From contig JALGQZ010000004.1 in the NCBI GenBank assembly GCA_023105745.1, forward strand, positions 42,149,937 to 42,213,936: a stretch of 64,000 nucleotides of DNA. Direction: 5' to 3'. Numbering within the stretch: position 1 is the stretch's first letter; each line of letters begins with the position of its first letter. Position numbers and translations under genes: made by a program. The notes under the pieces are model-generated. The model searched no databases. It was not told the DNA's origin and worked only from the letters and a program-made list of their open reading frames with translations. The DNA comes from Austropuccinia psidii (lineage: Eukaryota > Basidiomycota > Pucciniomycetes > Pucciniales > Sphaerophragmiaceae). Of this stretch, positions 1-12,597 are shown one piece after another.

Positions 1-747
1 TGTGATAAGGCCTTCACTATGCCACTTTCCTTTGCCCTTGCTTCCCTTTGGTTCTGAGGGTGTCACTGGTATGTTGGCCTGTGACTGGGTTTCAAGTGGT
101 ATGAAATTTTCTTCCACTTAATCAAACAGGAAAAAGAGGGCTTATTTTCAGTTAAGACTTCTTAAAATTCTGTTTCCATTTCCAAGAATGGCCTCTGGGA
201 AAAATATCTCTATATTATACCCTTGTATTATGACAGTGCAATTGAAATTATCAATTAAGCATCAAAAAATACAGCTTTTGGATTTCTGGTACACTGTTTG
301 TATACCAGTATCTCACAGATTAACTTGCAATTAAAAAGTGTAATATAAAAGTGGTTATGTAAAGGGCAATTGAAATTATCAATGTACCTAACCACACCAC
401 CAATACTGCTGGCTTACAGTAAGAGAGGTGTCTTTTTTAATTGAAAAAGTACAGTATTGATGGCTCAAGATGTTTTAATATGTAAAACATTCCAAAAAGT
501 AAAGATTTTGTGGTGATTAAATTATAATCAAGCATGCAACAAGGCAATTAAAATAGAAAAACACAGTTTTATATGGTCATATACCACTCAAAAAACAAAT
601 ATAAGATATGTTTTATATTAGTTTTCATAGGATTTTGGCCTAAAAAAAGAAGCAATAGTGTCAGAATTAAGAAAATAAAAGAAAATACTCACTTTTGGCA
701 TGAAAAAGGTTCAAAAATCCAAAACAAACCTGGACAGGCCCCCAAAA
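1..747. other. AT-rich DNA without recognisable gene
   Basis: No coding stretch of believable length is seen on either strand; the short ORF at 573-758 is lysine- and asparagine-rich and looks like chance. A 16-base motif at 72-87 (TGTTGGCCTGTGACTG) nearly repeats the start of the block at 1797 and the reverse complement of 3609-3624. This left edge may therefore belong to the same repeat family, but similarity stops after those bases. Confidence 0.4.
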
Positions 748-3232
748 TGTCAGGGTGAGTCTATGATGAAGCTAATAAAGACTAACTACAAGCTTTAACT
801 ATGACTGTGACATGGTGATAATGATTAAAAAGGTTTTTTTGAGGATAATAAGGGTTGGCAATAAGGTATAAAGGGCTCTAATATTGAGGAATAGTGGTGG
901 GGAGTGCTGTTGAAAGCCCTGTGAGCAATAATTATCAGTTGGTTTACTATAATAACTACTACAATGATTAATATTATAATTATAGCCTTATTATTTTCCA
1001 ATAGTATAGCTGTTTTTGACAGTTGTGCTATGTAGGAGTTCAGGAGCAGGATGAGGAAACCTTTTCTGGTGGAGAAAAGGCCCCTTTTTATCCTAAACTT
1101 GGGTGAAAAATTCTTCTAGACCTTTCCAGGTAGAGGAAGTGAAGATTCTACACTTCCAAGGACTGGCTTGTGGTTTTCACAAGGCCTGTATAGCCTTTAT
1201 AGCCTGTATTGGGCTCAGATGTGGTTTTGAAATCACATCTGGGCAGTTGTCACAAATACAGGGTGAAAACCTTCATCTGGGGACCACATAGCCCTCTTCT
1301 GACGTGTATTACACATAGAATGCTGTACAGGACCCCAGTATTGACCAAACTATGAGGTATTGAAGTATAAACAAGGTTCTTTGTCTGTTTGAAACCTCAT
1401 AATTATAGGTATGGTATATTATCCCATGGTAAGGCTGTATTTGTCTAACTGTGGGATTTTGACCTTAAAACTGCCACAAATTTGTCTGTTTTTGAGATAT
1501 CAAACTCATAGTTGGTTCATTGTGTAACCCTGGATGTGTTCTACACAATGGTACTTCATTTGACATGGATATCATTAAATATGGCAAAGCTATTCCATGT
1601 ACAAGAATCTTTGTACATATGTATGATTTGCTTAAGATCTGTATGGAGCTTGTTTTCCCCATAACATTTGTTCTAGATGAGATATGAGGAGATGGATGGC
1701 ACCATAAGATAGCCCTGATTGTGCTCTTTCCAAAAAGACTCAGCTTTAGGTATCTCAAACTAAAACTGTAGAGGTTAGATAGGAGGTGAATATATTTGTT
1801 GGCCTGTGACTCAAAACCAGAGCACAAGCATGACAGCCAAATGCCATAAATCAATGGTAAAGCCAAGATACCACCAAAAACATGGAGCTGAGGCAAATAA
1901 GCTCAAAATGTATCAAAGGAAAGAGCAAATGCACCACTTTCCAAACACACAAGTCCCAACAGCATAGGACAAGGAATAACAAAGTTATTCCTTCTCAAAG
2001 TTGTTGCTGAGCATAAACCTTATTTTTCACCTCTCATCTGAAGTCCAGAGGAAGATGCTTAACACCATCAAATGGGTATTAAAATTGAAGCTCTAATTCA
2101 GGGCATTTTAATGGTAATTCCCAGATTTAGCTAGCACCAGAATCACAGAAGGTATGGCCAAAATAAGGTCAAATAAGGTTGAATAGAATATTCACCTCTT
2201 ATCTAAGTTCTACAGTTTTAGTGTGAGATACCTAAGGTGGGGTGTTTTGGAAAGAGAAAGATCAGGGCTATACGATTATGCCATTCATTTCCCCATCTCT
2301 AATCTAGTAGAAATACTATGGGGCAAACAAGCTTCATATAGATCTTAAGAAAATCATACATATGTACAAAAGTTCCTGTACATGGAGTAACTTTGCCATA
2401 TTTAAAGATAGCCATGTCAAATGAGGTACCATTGTGTAGAAAATATACAGTACTATACAATGAACTAACTTTGAAATTCATATATCAAAAACTGATGAAG
2501 TTGTGGCAGCTTTAAGGTCAAAATTCCATAGTTGGACCAATACATCTTTACTGTGAGATAATATCCCATAACCATAATTATGAGGTGTCAAATAGACAAA
2601 GAAGCATTTTTATACTTTGATACCTCATAATTCATTCAATACTGAGGTCCCATACAGGTTATGAACAGCATTCTACGCGTCATACACATCAGAAGAGGGC
2701 TGTGTGGTCCCCAGATGAAATTTCACCCTGTATTGGTGAAAACTGCCCAGATGTGGTTTCAAAGCCACATCTGAGCCCTATACAGGCTACACAGACATTG
2801 TGAAAACCACAAGCCAGTCTTTGGAACTGAAAAATCTTCACTTCCTCCACCTGGAAAGGTCTAGAAGAATATTTCACCCAAGTTTAGGATAAAAAGGGGC
2901 CTTTTCTCCACCAGAAAAGGTTTCCTCATCCTTCTCTTGAATTCCTATGTAGTGAAACTGTCACAAACAGTTATAATCTTGGGAAATAATTATCTTATAC
3001 TTTAACCTTGCGTATTTTAGCTTTTATTATAGTAACTCAACTGGTAAGACTGCACCCAGGGCTTTCAACAGTGCTCACCACCACTATTTCTTAATAGTAA
3101 AGCCCTTAATACATTACTTTTAACCCATTATCATCATCTTCAAGCCTTCTTTGAATAAATTTTACCGCTTTACAGTCATAGTGGAAGCTGTAAATAGTAT
3201 TATTAAAACTTCATCATAGACTCATCCTGACA
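748..3232. repeat. Large imperfect inverted repeat (arms about 1.05 kb)
   Basis: The left arm 748-1796 and right arm 2186-3232 are reverse complements over their whole length with scattered mismatches and small indels. Examples: TGTCAGGGTGAGTCTATGAT at 748 pairs with the end of the right arm at 3232, and the block at 1030-1090 pairs with 2880-2945. The ORFs at 1103-1291 (+) and 2689-2877 (-) encode near-identical peptides beginning MKxSSRPFQVEEVKI purely because of this symmetry; there is no sign they are genes. A 389-bp spacer separates the arms. The outer ends read TGTCAG..CTGACA, like LTR ends, so the arms could be two head-to-head LTR relics rather than a fold-back transposon. No target-site duplication is evident. 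Confidence 0.75.
1797..2185 (+). repeat. Spacer repeat, first copy (inverted relative to 3237-3624)
   Basis: This spacer between the two long arms recurs as its reverse complement at 3237-3624, immediately outside the right arm. The shared blocks include the region around GACTTCAGATGAGAGGTG on one strand and the TGTTGGCCTGTGACTC border. The order is therefore arm, spacer, inverted arm, inverted spacer rather than a simple palindrome. The 143-codon minus ORF overlapping it (1465-1896) shares the peptide LIYGIxLxCLxSxFESQA with the + strand at 3567 only because of the inversion. Confidence 0.7.
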
Positions 3233-3236
3233 ATTT

Positions 3237-3624
3237 TATTTACCTTTATTTAACCTTATTTTGGCCATAAATCCTGTGGTTCTGGTGCTAGCTCAATTTG
3301 CCTAGTACCATTGAATAGCTCTGACATAGAGCTTCAATATAAATACCCATTCGATGGGGTTAAGCATCTGCCTCTGGACTTCAGATGAGAGGTGAAAAAT
3401 AAGGTTTATGCTCAGCAACAACTTTGAGCAGGAATAACTTTTTTATTCCGTGTCCTATGCTGTTGGGACTTGTGTGTTTGGAAAGTGGGGGGTTTTCTCT
3501 TTCATTTGATACATTTTGAGCTGATTTGGCTTAGATACATGTTTTGGTGGTATCCTGGCTTTACCATTGATTTATGGTATTTGTCTGTTATGCTTGTTCT
3601 CTGCTTTTGAGTCACAGGCTGACA
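3237..3624 (-). repeat. Spacer repeat, second copy, abutting gypsy integrase
   Basis: This is the reverse complement of 1797-2185 with roughly one mismatch in ten bases by eye. It ends GAGTCACAGGCTGACA, mirroring TGTTGGCCTGTGACTC at 1797. Gypsy integrase coding sequence starts at 3618 in the + frame, so this edge marks where the inverted-repeat block interrupted or truncated the gypsy pol gene. Confidence 0.65.
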
Positions 3625-4218
3625 CTCTTAAAAAAGACTTAGTAGATATACATCCAACAGCAATAAGTCTCAAAAGGATGCTTTACAAGGCAAAAAAACA
3701 TGCAAACAGATGTATGCAAGATTCGTTTAAGTATGCAAAAGAAAGATGGGATAAAAGTCATAAACAACCTAATTTCAAAGTAGGAGACTTGGTCATAGTA
3801 TCAACTCTGAATTTCAAAAATACCAAATGCCCAAATACATGGAAAGATTCCTTTTCAGGACCATTCATGATGAAAGAACTACATGGACCTAATGCTGTTC
3901 AACTAGAACCCACAGCTGAATTAATGAATAAAAACCCAGCTTTCCCTCTAAGCCTGATAAAACCTTACAGCTCAAGTGACAAAGAATTATTTCCCCTAAG
4001 AAATAAACCAACACTTAAAATTCCCCCTCTAGAAGAAGGAGAAGAGAAGATAATTTTAAAAGTACTTAAAGAAAGAGGGATTAGAAAAAAAAGAAAGAGA
4101 ATACCTTGTAAGGTATAGAAACTCAACTCAAGAAGATGAATTGCTACTTGAGAAAGATATGAATAATTCTTATAAACTACTAAGAAAGTTCAGAAATGAA
4201 AGAAGGCCTAGAGAATAG
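3618..4218 (+). pseudogene. Ty3/gypsy Pol C-terminus: integrase C-terminal domain and chromodomain-like tail
   Basis: The frame opens at ADTLKKDLVDIHP and runs through RWDKSHKQPNFKVGDLV and SGPFMMKELHGPNAV to LPLSLIKPY-like and PLRNKP motifs. This is the SH3-like integrase C-terminal domain typical of chromoviral Ty3/gypsy Pol. Near 4106 a frameshift closes this frame (stop about 4118). The adjacent frame continues with LVRYRNSTQEDELLLEKDM and a basic RKFRNERRPRE tail, ending at TAG 4216-4218; that segment resembles the chromodomain-like end of these proteins. Protease, reverse transcriptase, RNase H and the DDE core are absent, replaced upstream by the inverted-repeat block. The 3' LTR follows 118 bp downstream. 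Non-functional relic. Confidence 0.88.
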
Positions 4219-4336
4219 AAACGTTAAGAATTATTGAGCCTCAAGACTAATAAAGCTTAATTAATAGTTAGGACAGTGGATAATACCCTAATTAACTATA
4301 TCAGATTGTGGTACAATATTTTTTGGTGGTAGGGAA
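4219..4336 (+). other. 3' untranslated end and polypurine-type tract of the gypsy element
   Basis: Non-coding link between the pol stop codon and the LTR. It ends in a T-run then GGTGGTAGGGAA directly before TGTGAGCC. The reverse complement of 32295-32325 reads almost the same before the LTR of the second gypsy element, so this is a conserved 3' border, probably the plus-strand primer region. Confidence 0.6.
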
Positions 4337-4427
4337 TGTGAGCCTTTGAGATATGACCACATATCCAAAAAGGTCACAAGAAAAACTTTACAATAGTTAT
4401 TCTTTTAAAATAATTATATTAGAGTAA

Positions 4428-4735
4428 GTAAAAATGCCATAGATAGACATAAACTCTTAATTAATTTAGAATATAATGAGTAAAGATGTGAAAAAAATTG
4501 CACCATTACATTCCTCATCATGAAATACACATATATCATTCTTATGGCATATCTGTAAAGTCAATAATTAATGAATAATAAGTAAGAATACCATAAGAAA
4601 ACATAAATTCCTATTTATCTCAGAAGAAAATGAATAAAAATTTGAAAGAAATTGAACCATTGTATTCTCCATGAAATAATACACATATAACATCTTGATG
4701 TCATATTTGTAAAATCAATATTTAAGGAAATAACC
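4428..4735. repeat. Imperfect tandem duplication, two units of about 154 bp
   Basis: The unit 4428-4581 is repeated at 4582-4735 with many substitutions. Both start GTAAxAATxCCATA, both contain AAATTGxACCATT, and both have ATACACATATA and a TCAATA motif in the same order. It lies within the 5' part of the LTR. Confidence 0.55.
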
Positions 4736-5057
4736 TGAATGAATGCACTTTTATGATCAGTGCATAGATTCATGTTTTTTAGCTCATATCTCTTTAAATA
4801 CACATTATAGGGAGTTAAGCTAAAAATAAGGCTACCACATAACTACTGTAGGAATACATATATAAGCTTTATTTGACAAGCTACAAACAAGGCTATAGCT
4901 TGTAAGGGTTTATTGAAGACAATTGCTATAGCTGTTGACCACTTTTTTGTGAAAGTGGTCCAGACTCAAAATAGAGTGTATATTCAGGTTCTAATAGCAC
5001 ATATGTGAATAATGATGTATTTTTTATTATTATATCCAAGGTACAACCCCTTGAAAT

Positions 5058-6938
5058 TGTAAGATGTGTCTATGAAACTGTTGATAATATTACTATTAAT
5101 TAACAGTACTATGACTGTTCTTATGAAATATAATCATAAAAGCTATTATAGCCGCAATTAAATAATTATTTCTTTTACTTTCTATACACTACTAGTGATT
5201 ATAACAGCAAGAAGTAATTGTCTACAAGAATCAATTAGAAGAAGTATTAAAAAACTCTTTATTACACTAATAAAGTGATTTTAATATATAGTTATCTTCT
5301 ACAAGAATAATTATTGAAGAAAGCTATGACTAGAGAAAACCATTTAAGAGTTAAGAATAAATAACTCACTAATACTCCAATGAACCTAGAAAGAGTTTGG
5401 CAGAGAGATTTGACAGATAATTGTGGATTTAAATGATCAATAAATGATTTATAATGTTATTAAAATAATATATAGTTTATTTCTATGATTTCACGTATTT
5501 CTTATTGATTTGGAATGAATTAAAACACTTAAGAAAAGTTTCCAACTAATAACTACTTGTTGGTAATAAAGGTATAATTGGATAATAAGATGATTTGGAA
5601 AAAACAGAAAGAGGAGGCCTCTTTTAAGTCAACAAAATCTCACAGAGGCATGCCATGGAGCAAACTGAAAAACCAGTGAGTGAGAAAGCAATAATACTTT
5701 TTGGATTAATAATTGCATCATCTGTTGTCATGTAAGATTATCATAATTACTTAATTGATGCTTAAATGTGACTACCAACCCAGATATGGTTAAGAATAAA
5801 AGGAGTAACAACTGTAAATCTTCTTTTATTTCAAAATAAAAATTAATTTTGCAAATTTATCAATGTCATTGGAAATTTCATCACAGGTTGTATTTTCCGT
5901 GAATTTATGTAGATTCAGTGTTTCACATGGAATTATCAAAAAGGGACTATAAGTAAACCTTTGACTTTTACTTATAAAACTGTGATTATTTTTGGTTTAT
6001 TTATGAATAATACCGTTCTCCACTAGTCCTGAAGCTTTCAGAAGTATTCATTCAGAATTTTATTTTTAATGAATTTTTGAAGTTTTTACCTCACTTCTAT
6101 GTAGAATAGCAAATAGCACTATATGGCTGGTTGCTTTGGGGTAAATCAATGGATGCTAGCCCAAAAAGCGTTTTTATTACTCTTTTAGAGTCTATTCATG
6201 GAAAATAATTAATAATTGACATGGACAAAAGAGTCTAAGTAGCTTTTTGCCTCCTTGGCAGGTCAAAATAGCAGCTTATTTGCAATTTTCTTATGATCTA
6301 ATGATATTTTAGCTTGGTAACCAAGTTCCCAAAAGGTTTTAGTATACTAACTGGGCCATGATCAGCCATGGATCCAAGCTTTAGAGCTACCCATTCCTCA
6401 GAGGCCGCAGAAGCTGGGTACCCTGGCTCTCTTTGATGTCATTTGTCCCCCTTAGCTATTTTCATGTCAAAAATAGAATTTCAGGCTTAAAGACTGATAT
6501 GTACTATGGGTGTATCAAAACTCTATTTAAGAATACCATAATTTATAAGTGCCACAAACATGCATAACACTATTTTTATTGTATAGGTAACATTGGATTT
6601 ATCACATTCCTATTATTTTGGTGTGAAATTGAGAAAAACAAACATTTTCACAATTCTTTTATGTGGTATTGAAGTATTTTCCATATTACCACCACATAGA
6701 GTTAATTTAAGCTTATTCACTCTATGGATCTACCCTGGGTGAATTTTTGTGTGAAATCCAAATATGGCTTTGAATCCATGGATTTACTTACTCAGTGACA
6801 AATTATTCATCTTTTCTGAAATCAAAAATGATGAATTTTGAATATATGCATGACTTATGGGTTATGCATAGTTCAAACATTATTCTTAAAGATAATTGTG
6901 GCCTCTTTGGGTATGTAAAATATACCTCAAGGCTCACA
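5058..6938 (-). mobile_element. Solo LTR, family C, with 5-bp target duplication GAAAT
   Basis: The element starts TGTAAGATGTG and ends CAAGGCTCACA on the + strand, so it is in minus orientation (TGTGAGCC...CTTACA). GAAAT occurs on both sides (5053-5057 and 6939-6943), the 5-bp duplication expected of LTR integrase. It is homologous along its length to the C copy at 28468-32213, in opposite orientation. Landmarks shared by both are the block at 6370-6450 (6400 TCAGAGGCCGCAGAAGC here) and the one near 28990-29030. It preserves an unbroken GTCTA at 5220-5224, which is the empty site for the LTR inserted in the other copy. Confidence 0.88.
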
Positions 6939-8201
6939 GAAATCATGGTTTGAAACTTCAAAAAGTGAATTTTGACATAAAGGATGAGTTACAAGAAAAA
7001 TCCTCAAAAATAGAGTTTTGATGATTTAATTAAATTCTCTTGGAAATTTAATCATGGCATGTTATGCTATCTGAAACCACTCTCTGATTGGCTTTATAAT
7101 GTATAACTTCAAAGTCATTAATGATCAAAGTTTAAGCTTATAATTGATCATTTATGATCACTCACTATAATCTTATTTTAGGTTTAACAGTTATATGAGT
7201 GATAAAACTGGTGAATACTATTAGATTATGATTAATACTAATAACATTCACAAAGCTGAGACTTATTCAAAGCCTATGATGTCATTAAGCTTAGAGGTAT
7301 AGTGATAACTCTAAATAATGGTGTAAGAATGAGATATGATAGTCTAATTATGATGTAATCATCACTAAACCTTGAAATATTGATCAATTCCAATGGATAC
7401 CATTGGTAAACATCTTCTGAAAGCTTTTTGTACTCTAGAAGGGAGTAATTTACTATTAATAGAGCTACTTTTAATCTATTTCCCCCTCAGACCCAACAAA
7501 AACAATATATTATTAAAACCAAAGGTAAAAACTTTCTTCTTTTTATATAGAAATATTATATATTCAACGAATAAAGTTCATTTTTACTCAATTTTGAAAT
7601 GATTAAATGAATTTTCAATTGTTTTTTGTTAAATTTCTGTAAAATATCTAATTCCATGTAAAAACAAGAAATTTCGTAATTTCTTTTAATTTTTATGACA
7701 AATAAAATTTAAATAATTTGTATGTATATTTTTTGGTGTGATATCATTCAAAATTATTATATTAAGTGTTAAAAGAATGTTATTTGCTCTTTTTATGATA
7801 ATTTCTCCCTACTACTATTTTTTAAAAAATTCTTAAATTGATATAAATAGTATTTATATTAATTAATAACTTCAATATTAGTAATATTATTGTTATAATT
7901 GTTTTTCATTATGTAAAAGTAGTTTTTAAGCCTTGATTATTTGTTTGTAACAATATCAAGGTGCCATAAATATATTAATTATCATATATTAATATATTTA
8001 TTTCATTATATTAATATTTTTAATATATAATTTATATTATTCTATTCATTTAATAATATAAATATTTTACACCATAATTATGGTATTCTTTATCATTATA
8101 ATTACTTTTTATCTTATTCTTTAAGCTTCATAAGGACATTCAGAGTAAAAGAAGAAAAAGATCTATGACTTTTACTTATTGTTTCATAGTCAAACCTTAC
8201 A

Positions 8202-10100
8202 CTTCCTATGCTTTATGTCTTGATTAGTATTTACTGTTTATTATAATAATATCTTTCATTTTTCATTTTGTTTTCATTATGTATTTTTTTTATTTAATTT
8301 TTTACTTTATATAGTTTATTATGTATTGTTTATTTCTGATTTTTTATCATTTAATATTGATTTTCTATTATTCATCTTTTATAGAAGAACTTGTATCATT
8401 CTTTTCTGTTTCAGTTTGTTTTTTATTTTAGATTTTTAATTTTCATATCATTCATATATAATTCATTTTTCAATCTAAATGCGTTGAATCTCCTATAGGG
8501 GACTTGGATAGTTTATAAATATTTATCGATTATTTGATATTTCTTTGTATTTTATTTACTACTTATTTCTGACGGTTTTCTTTCTTATTTATTATTCATT
8601 TATTATTCATTCTGTTTCAATTTCTTATTACTTATTGAGTACCCATTATTTATTATTTAATTTTTTGTCTTCACTGTTTATAAATTGTTTACTTTTTATT
8701 TATTTTCATGAATAAAAAAATGAATTTTCATCATGACTTATTTGTAATTTTTTAAGTGAGTATGAATTATTATGCTTTGTGATTTTTTGTGATGTATATA
8801 TTATTAATTCAAATTCTAATTCTTATAATTTTTTTATAAATTATTATTAGCTAGTATTAATCATTATGTATTTTTTATGCTTTTTTTTTGAATTGTGTAT
8901 TTGCATTATTTATTATTTATTTGAATTATTCATTTTTGGTTTATTTATAATTTGAAATTCCATGACTTATTATTATCTCCCTTTTATTATTTATTGCTAA
9001 TGGCTTATTCATTATATATTGAATTTTCATTTTAACTATTTATTCTCAATGGATTATTTATTATATATGGAGTTTTCATTTTAATTATTTATTATTTGCT
9101 TTATATTTTATATCTCATTTATCATTCTGTTCATCATTTACCTTTATAAAGTATATTACTTATATTTCACTTTTTATTTATTATTTATTCTTATGGTTTA
9201 TATCTTATTTATTTTTATTATTGATTATTATTAATCATATTATAAATCTTATTTATTAAAGATTCTTATGATTTATATCTCATTTATTATGTTTTATGTC
9301 TCATTATTAATTATATTTTATATTTTGTTATTATTTATTCTTATTAATCATATTTTATATTTTATCTATCACTTTTTTTATAAATTATATTTTATATTTT
9401 ATTCATTATTTATTTCTATTAATCATATTTTATAATGCATTTATCACTTATTTATACATATTATATTTAATATTTTGTTAATATTTATTTTTATCAATAA
9501 TCTTATCTATTTAATTTATCCTTTATTTTTATAAATTATCCTTTATATCTTATTCATTATTTATCTTTATTTATTACAATGTATAGCTCTTTATCGTTTA
9601 TTCTTATGATTCATATTTGAATTATTTTTCTCATTTATGATCATTAATTATATCTTATATTTTATGTATTTTTTTATATTTTATTTATTATTTCTTCTCA
9701 TAAATTGTATTTTATTAATCATATTTTATATCTTATTTATTATTTATATTCTTTCTTTTATTTATTGTATTTTTAACTCTCATTTATTTAGTATTTATTT
9801 ATTTTAATTTATTACTTATTTCATTTGCAATTCAATATTCATCTTGTTCTACTTCTTATTTATTATTTAATTTGAACCTTCACCATTTATTAACCTTTCT
9901 TTTTTTAATTTCTTATGATTCATCTTTTATATACAATTTATTTATAAAAAATTATTCATATAATCATATTTCTTTTTTATTCTAACATCCCAATGATCTC
10001 AGTCTATTTATCATGATTCCATTAATAAGCATCTAATTGTTCAAAGTCATCACTCTCTCATCAAATAAGTTTTGTCAGAAATCCTCTTGTTAGCTCTTTT
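8202..10100. other. Very AT-rich low-complexity stretch
   Basis: About 1.9 kb dominated by T, A and runs of the type TTATTTATTATT. It is pyrimidine-biased on this strand, with no ORF or structured repeat that I can delimit. It looks like decayed or slippage-expanded non-coding DNA. Confidence 0.6.
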
Positions 10101-10613
10101 CCAACCTTATTCAGCAATCCACCTACTTGTTTTACTTCAGCAGGCTGACCTGGATCATGATTAAGGTAAGATTCATTAGAGATATCACGGACCTCATGGA
10201 GATCAATGAAAGACCTACTGTGGAGAGCTGGCAGGGCCAGATGAGCCAGAACCTTCGCCCAAGGAGACCAGCTAACGCTTCTGTATTGGACGACAAGAAT
10301 GAGGGGAAGAGAGGAACCAATGAATCAACAGAGAATGCAGCCTAATAAAAAAGAAATGATGAGACAAAAATTAACAAGATCTTGAAAGAAACATTCAATG
10401 GCAGCTTGTAAATCGCGATGAATGACTCCTTTTATGAAAAAAAAAAACTCCAACGGGGAAATAGATCGCTTCTAGCCACTCTTAACTACTCAGCTTAAAT
10501 CCCAACTTGATCCGACACCACTTCAAATAAAAATAGCTTTCTCAACATCTAGCATAAGCCACCCTGGCTAATCCCAACTTCCTCTCCAAGGAAGACCAAA
10601 CACAATCCACTTT
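10101..10613 (+). other. Higher-GC segment with a short ORF, unrecognised
   Basis: Base composition rises abruptly relative to both flanks. An ATG ORF at 10127-10345 (72 aa) contains ITDLMEINERPTVESWQGQ and a polar, charged C-terminus. A GTAAGA donor-like site follows MIK at about 10165. I recognise no family, and no downstream exon is convincing. It could be a fragment of a host gene stranded among repeats, or an unknown transposon. Confidence 0.25.
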
Positions 10614-11150
10614 TTCAAGCCTAGCTGCATTGGAAGCCAAGCGTGATGATCATGTCAATAAAGTCAAGTTAAATAAGCGAGAGGAAAAGATTACTCAGAA
10701 TGGAGTTGGTTCCCGGGCCTGATGACCTGAAAAAGCTCGAAGGCAATAAAATTGAAGATGTCAGTCTTTGTATTTTTGATTGTGGTTTTTTACGCTCTGA
10801 CCTTTTTTTATTTAGGCTAGGTTAAAAAGTTACTAGAAGACATTTATGAAGGCGCTCAATTTCTCACCTTTCACCTTGTTTTCCTAGCCCCATTGGAATC
10901 CAAATGTGATTATCATGTTGAGAAATCGAAGTTACATAAGCAAGAAGCACAGATAACTCAGTGTGGAGTTGGTTGCTGGGCCTGATCACCAGGAAGATCT
11001 CCAAGGTTATCACATTGAACATTTTAGTCTTTATATTTTTAATCTCACGTTTTTGAGGCTCTAGCTATTTGTTTTTATTTAGCCTAGGTTAGGAAGTGAT
11101 TTGAAAAAATTATGAAGGCGCTCAATTTCTCATCTTTCATCTTGTTTGCT
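10614..11150. repeat. Tandem duplication, two units of about 266 bp
   Basis: Unit one starts around CCTAGCTGCATTGGAAGCCA (10620) and unit two around CCTAGCCCCATTGGAATCCA (10885). Shared blocks keep an offset of 264-267 bp: GGAGTTGGTT with GGGCCTGATxACC, AGxCTAGGTTA, and TATGAAGGCGCTCAATTTCT at about 10838 and 11105. Divergence is about 20% by eye. Neither unit has an open frame along its length. It belongs to the same higher-GC island as 10101-10613. Confidence 0.75.
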
Positions 11151-12557
11151 TTTCTATCATCAACCGTAGATTCAGAAGCCCCATCCAGCCTTCTATTGGA
11201 TGCCTCAAGGACAATTTTAAAAAATAGTGCCAGTTTGATCCTCAATACTATCAATAACCAATTCACATAATATCTTCAGACAGCTAAACACTCAATAATG
11301 AGTAAAAAAGCCCACCAGACCAGCGCATGGAACAAAGTATTTATGAAGAGGTAGCTAAATAAGTCAAACAACACATTGCCAAATTATTTTGCTTACAATA
11401 CAGCGTTTTTTTTTTGAGAATACCCTCCTGCATTAAGATATTCACTGGAAGCCCTCAGTGGACTTGGTAAAAGCAGGGTGTTGCTTAAGTATTTCCCTCT
11501 CTATGTGGTAAGACCTTGTGGTAACTGATAAATTGAGGTCTTGAGTTAACAGATCCACAAAAGAGGAGCTGCCCAGGTCAATATGGCCAGTTCCTCTTTT
11601 CAAAGTTCCTGGAACAATTAAGAGTGAAATAACACTATCAAATTAGATTAATAAAAAATGTCAAAAAATAAATTTTTTCATCTTTGAAATTATGAACATT
11701 TTTGGTCATGGTGGGGGCCCAGAGCATGACTGGGATTTGTATTTATTGTTAATAGCCAACATGGGGAATCACTGCCCAAATTGTTCAAACACATTACAAT
11801 TAAAAAGTATCAAAAATGTTTTCTTATTGTTTTTTGCTGGAATTAATATTCCATTCTATCAATTTGTAAAAAGTGTGGATTCCATTGAAAAATTGAGAAT
11901 TCCTTTTGATTTAGCAATTATGAGACGAATTGAAATAAAGAATTATTATTCATGATAATAAGCTACAGAATATAAATCTTTAATCAATTGAATTAATAAT
12001 TAATTGTTCAATTTGAAATAAATTAACCAATGAACGTAATGAATAATAATTGAGTTAAATTAAAATTCCTAAATCAATTCTAATTAATTAACTAATTTTA
12101 TTTATAGCTAAAATATGAATTTTTAAAAAAATTGGATAATTTTCATGATAGTCAACAAATGACTTATAGTCAAAATTGATAAGGGTTTCATAATTAAATA
12201 TTAAAGTTGATAAAAGAATTATAATAATAATAAATGAATTATTCATGATCATTATTGAGGATTAATTTTTAAAAAGCAGTAAGCCAAATATTAATCTTTA
12301 ACAAAATAAAATAAAATTTGATCAATTAATTATTTTGAGCTTAACTAAGCAAAGAGAATAATGATCAAAAAGTTACTTATCTTGAAACTCACACATCAAT
12401 TATAATCAAGAAATGACTTATAGCTATATATATAATATTTATCATATTAATAATGAATAACTTGATTAAATCCATACTCACTCAATCAGTTTTAATCAAA
12501 ATTTATTTTTTTTCTCAATAAAAGGATTTAGTAAGCTATAATAATAATAGTAATGAC

Positions 12558-12597
<40 letters not shown>

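Larger units (their letters stand above)
4337..8201 (+). repeat. 3' LTR of the gypsy relic (B-like), interrupted by a solo LTR
   Basis: The LTR begins TGTGAGCCTTTGAG right after the pol 3' border and appears to end at GTCAAACCTTACA (8201). That matches the end of the B-type LTR at 46757 (GACAAACCTTACA). Removing the inserted element at 5058-6938 and one target duplicate leaves about 1.98 kb, close to the 2097 bp of the solo B LTR. The 3' boundary is assigned by this resemblance only. No gene is seen inside; the ORF at 7393-7602 has no recognisable content. Confidence 0.6.

Noticed and set aside
1103..2877. Paired 62-residue ORFs with near-identical peptides as a conserved small protein
   Set aside because: They are the two arms of one inverted repeat; stops and frames outside them do not support coding.
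4337..6938. A 2.6-kb element with TGTGAGCC..GGCTCACA inverted ends
   Set aside because: The GAAAT duplication shows that the real unit is 5058-6938; the left TGTGAGCC belongs to the host LTR, which resumes at 6944.
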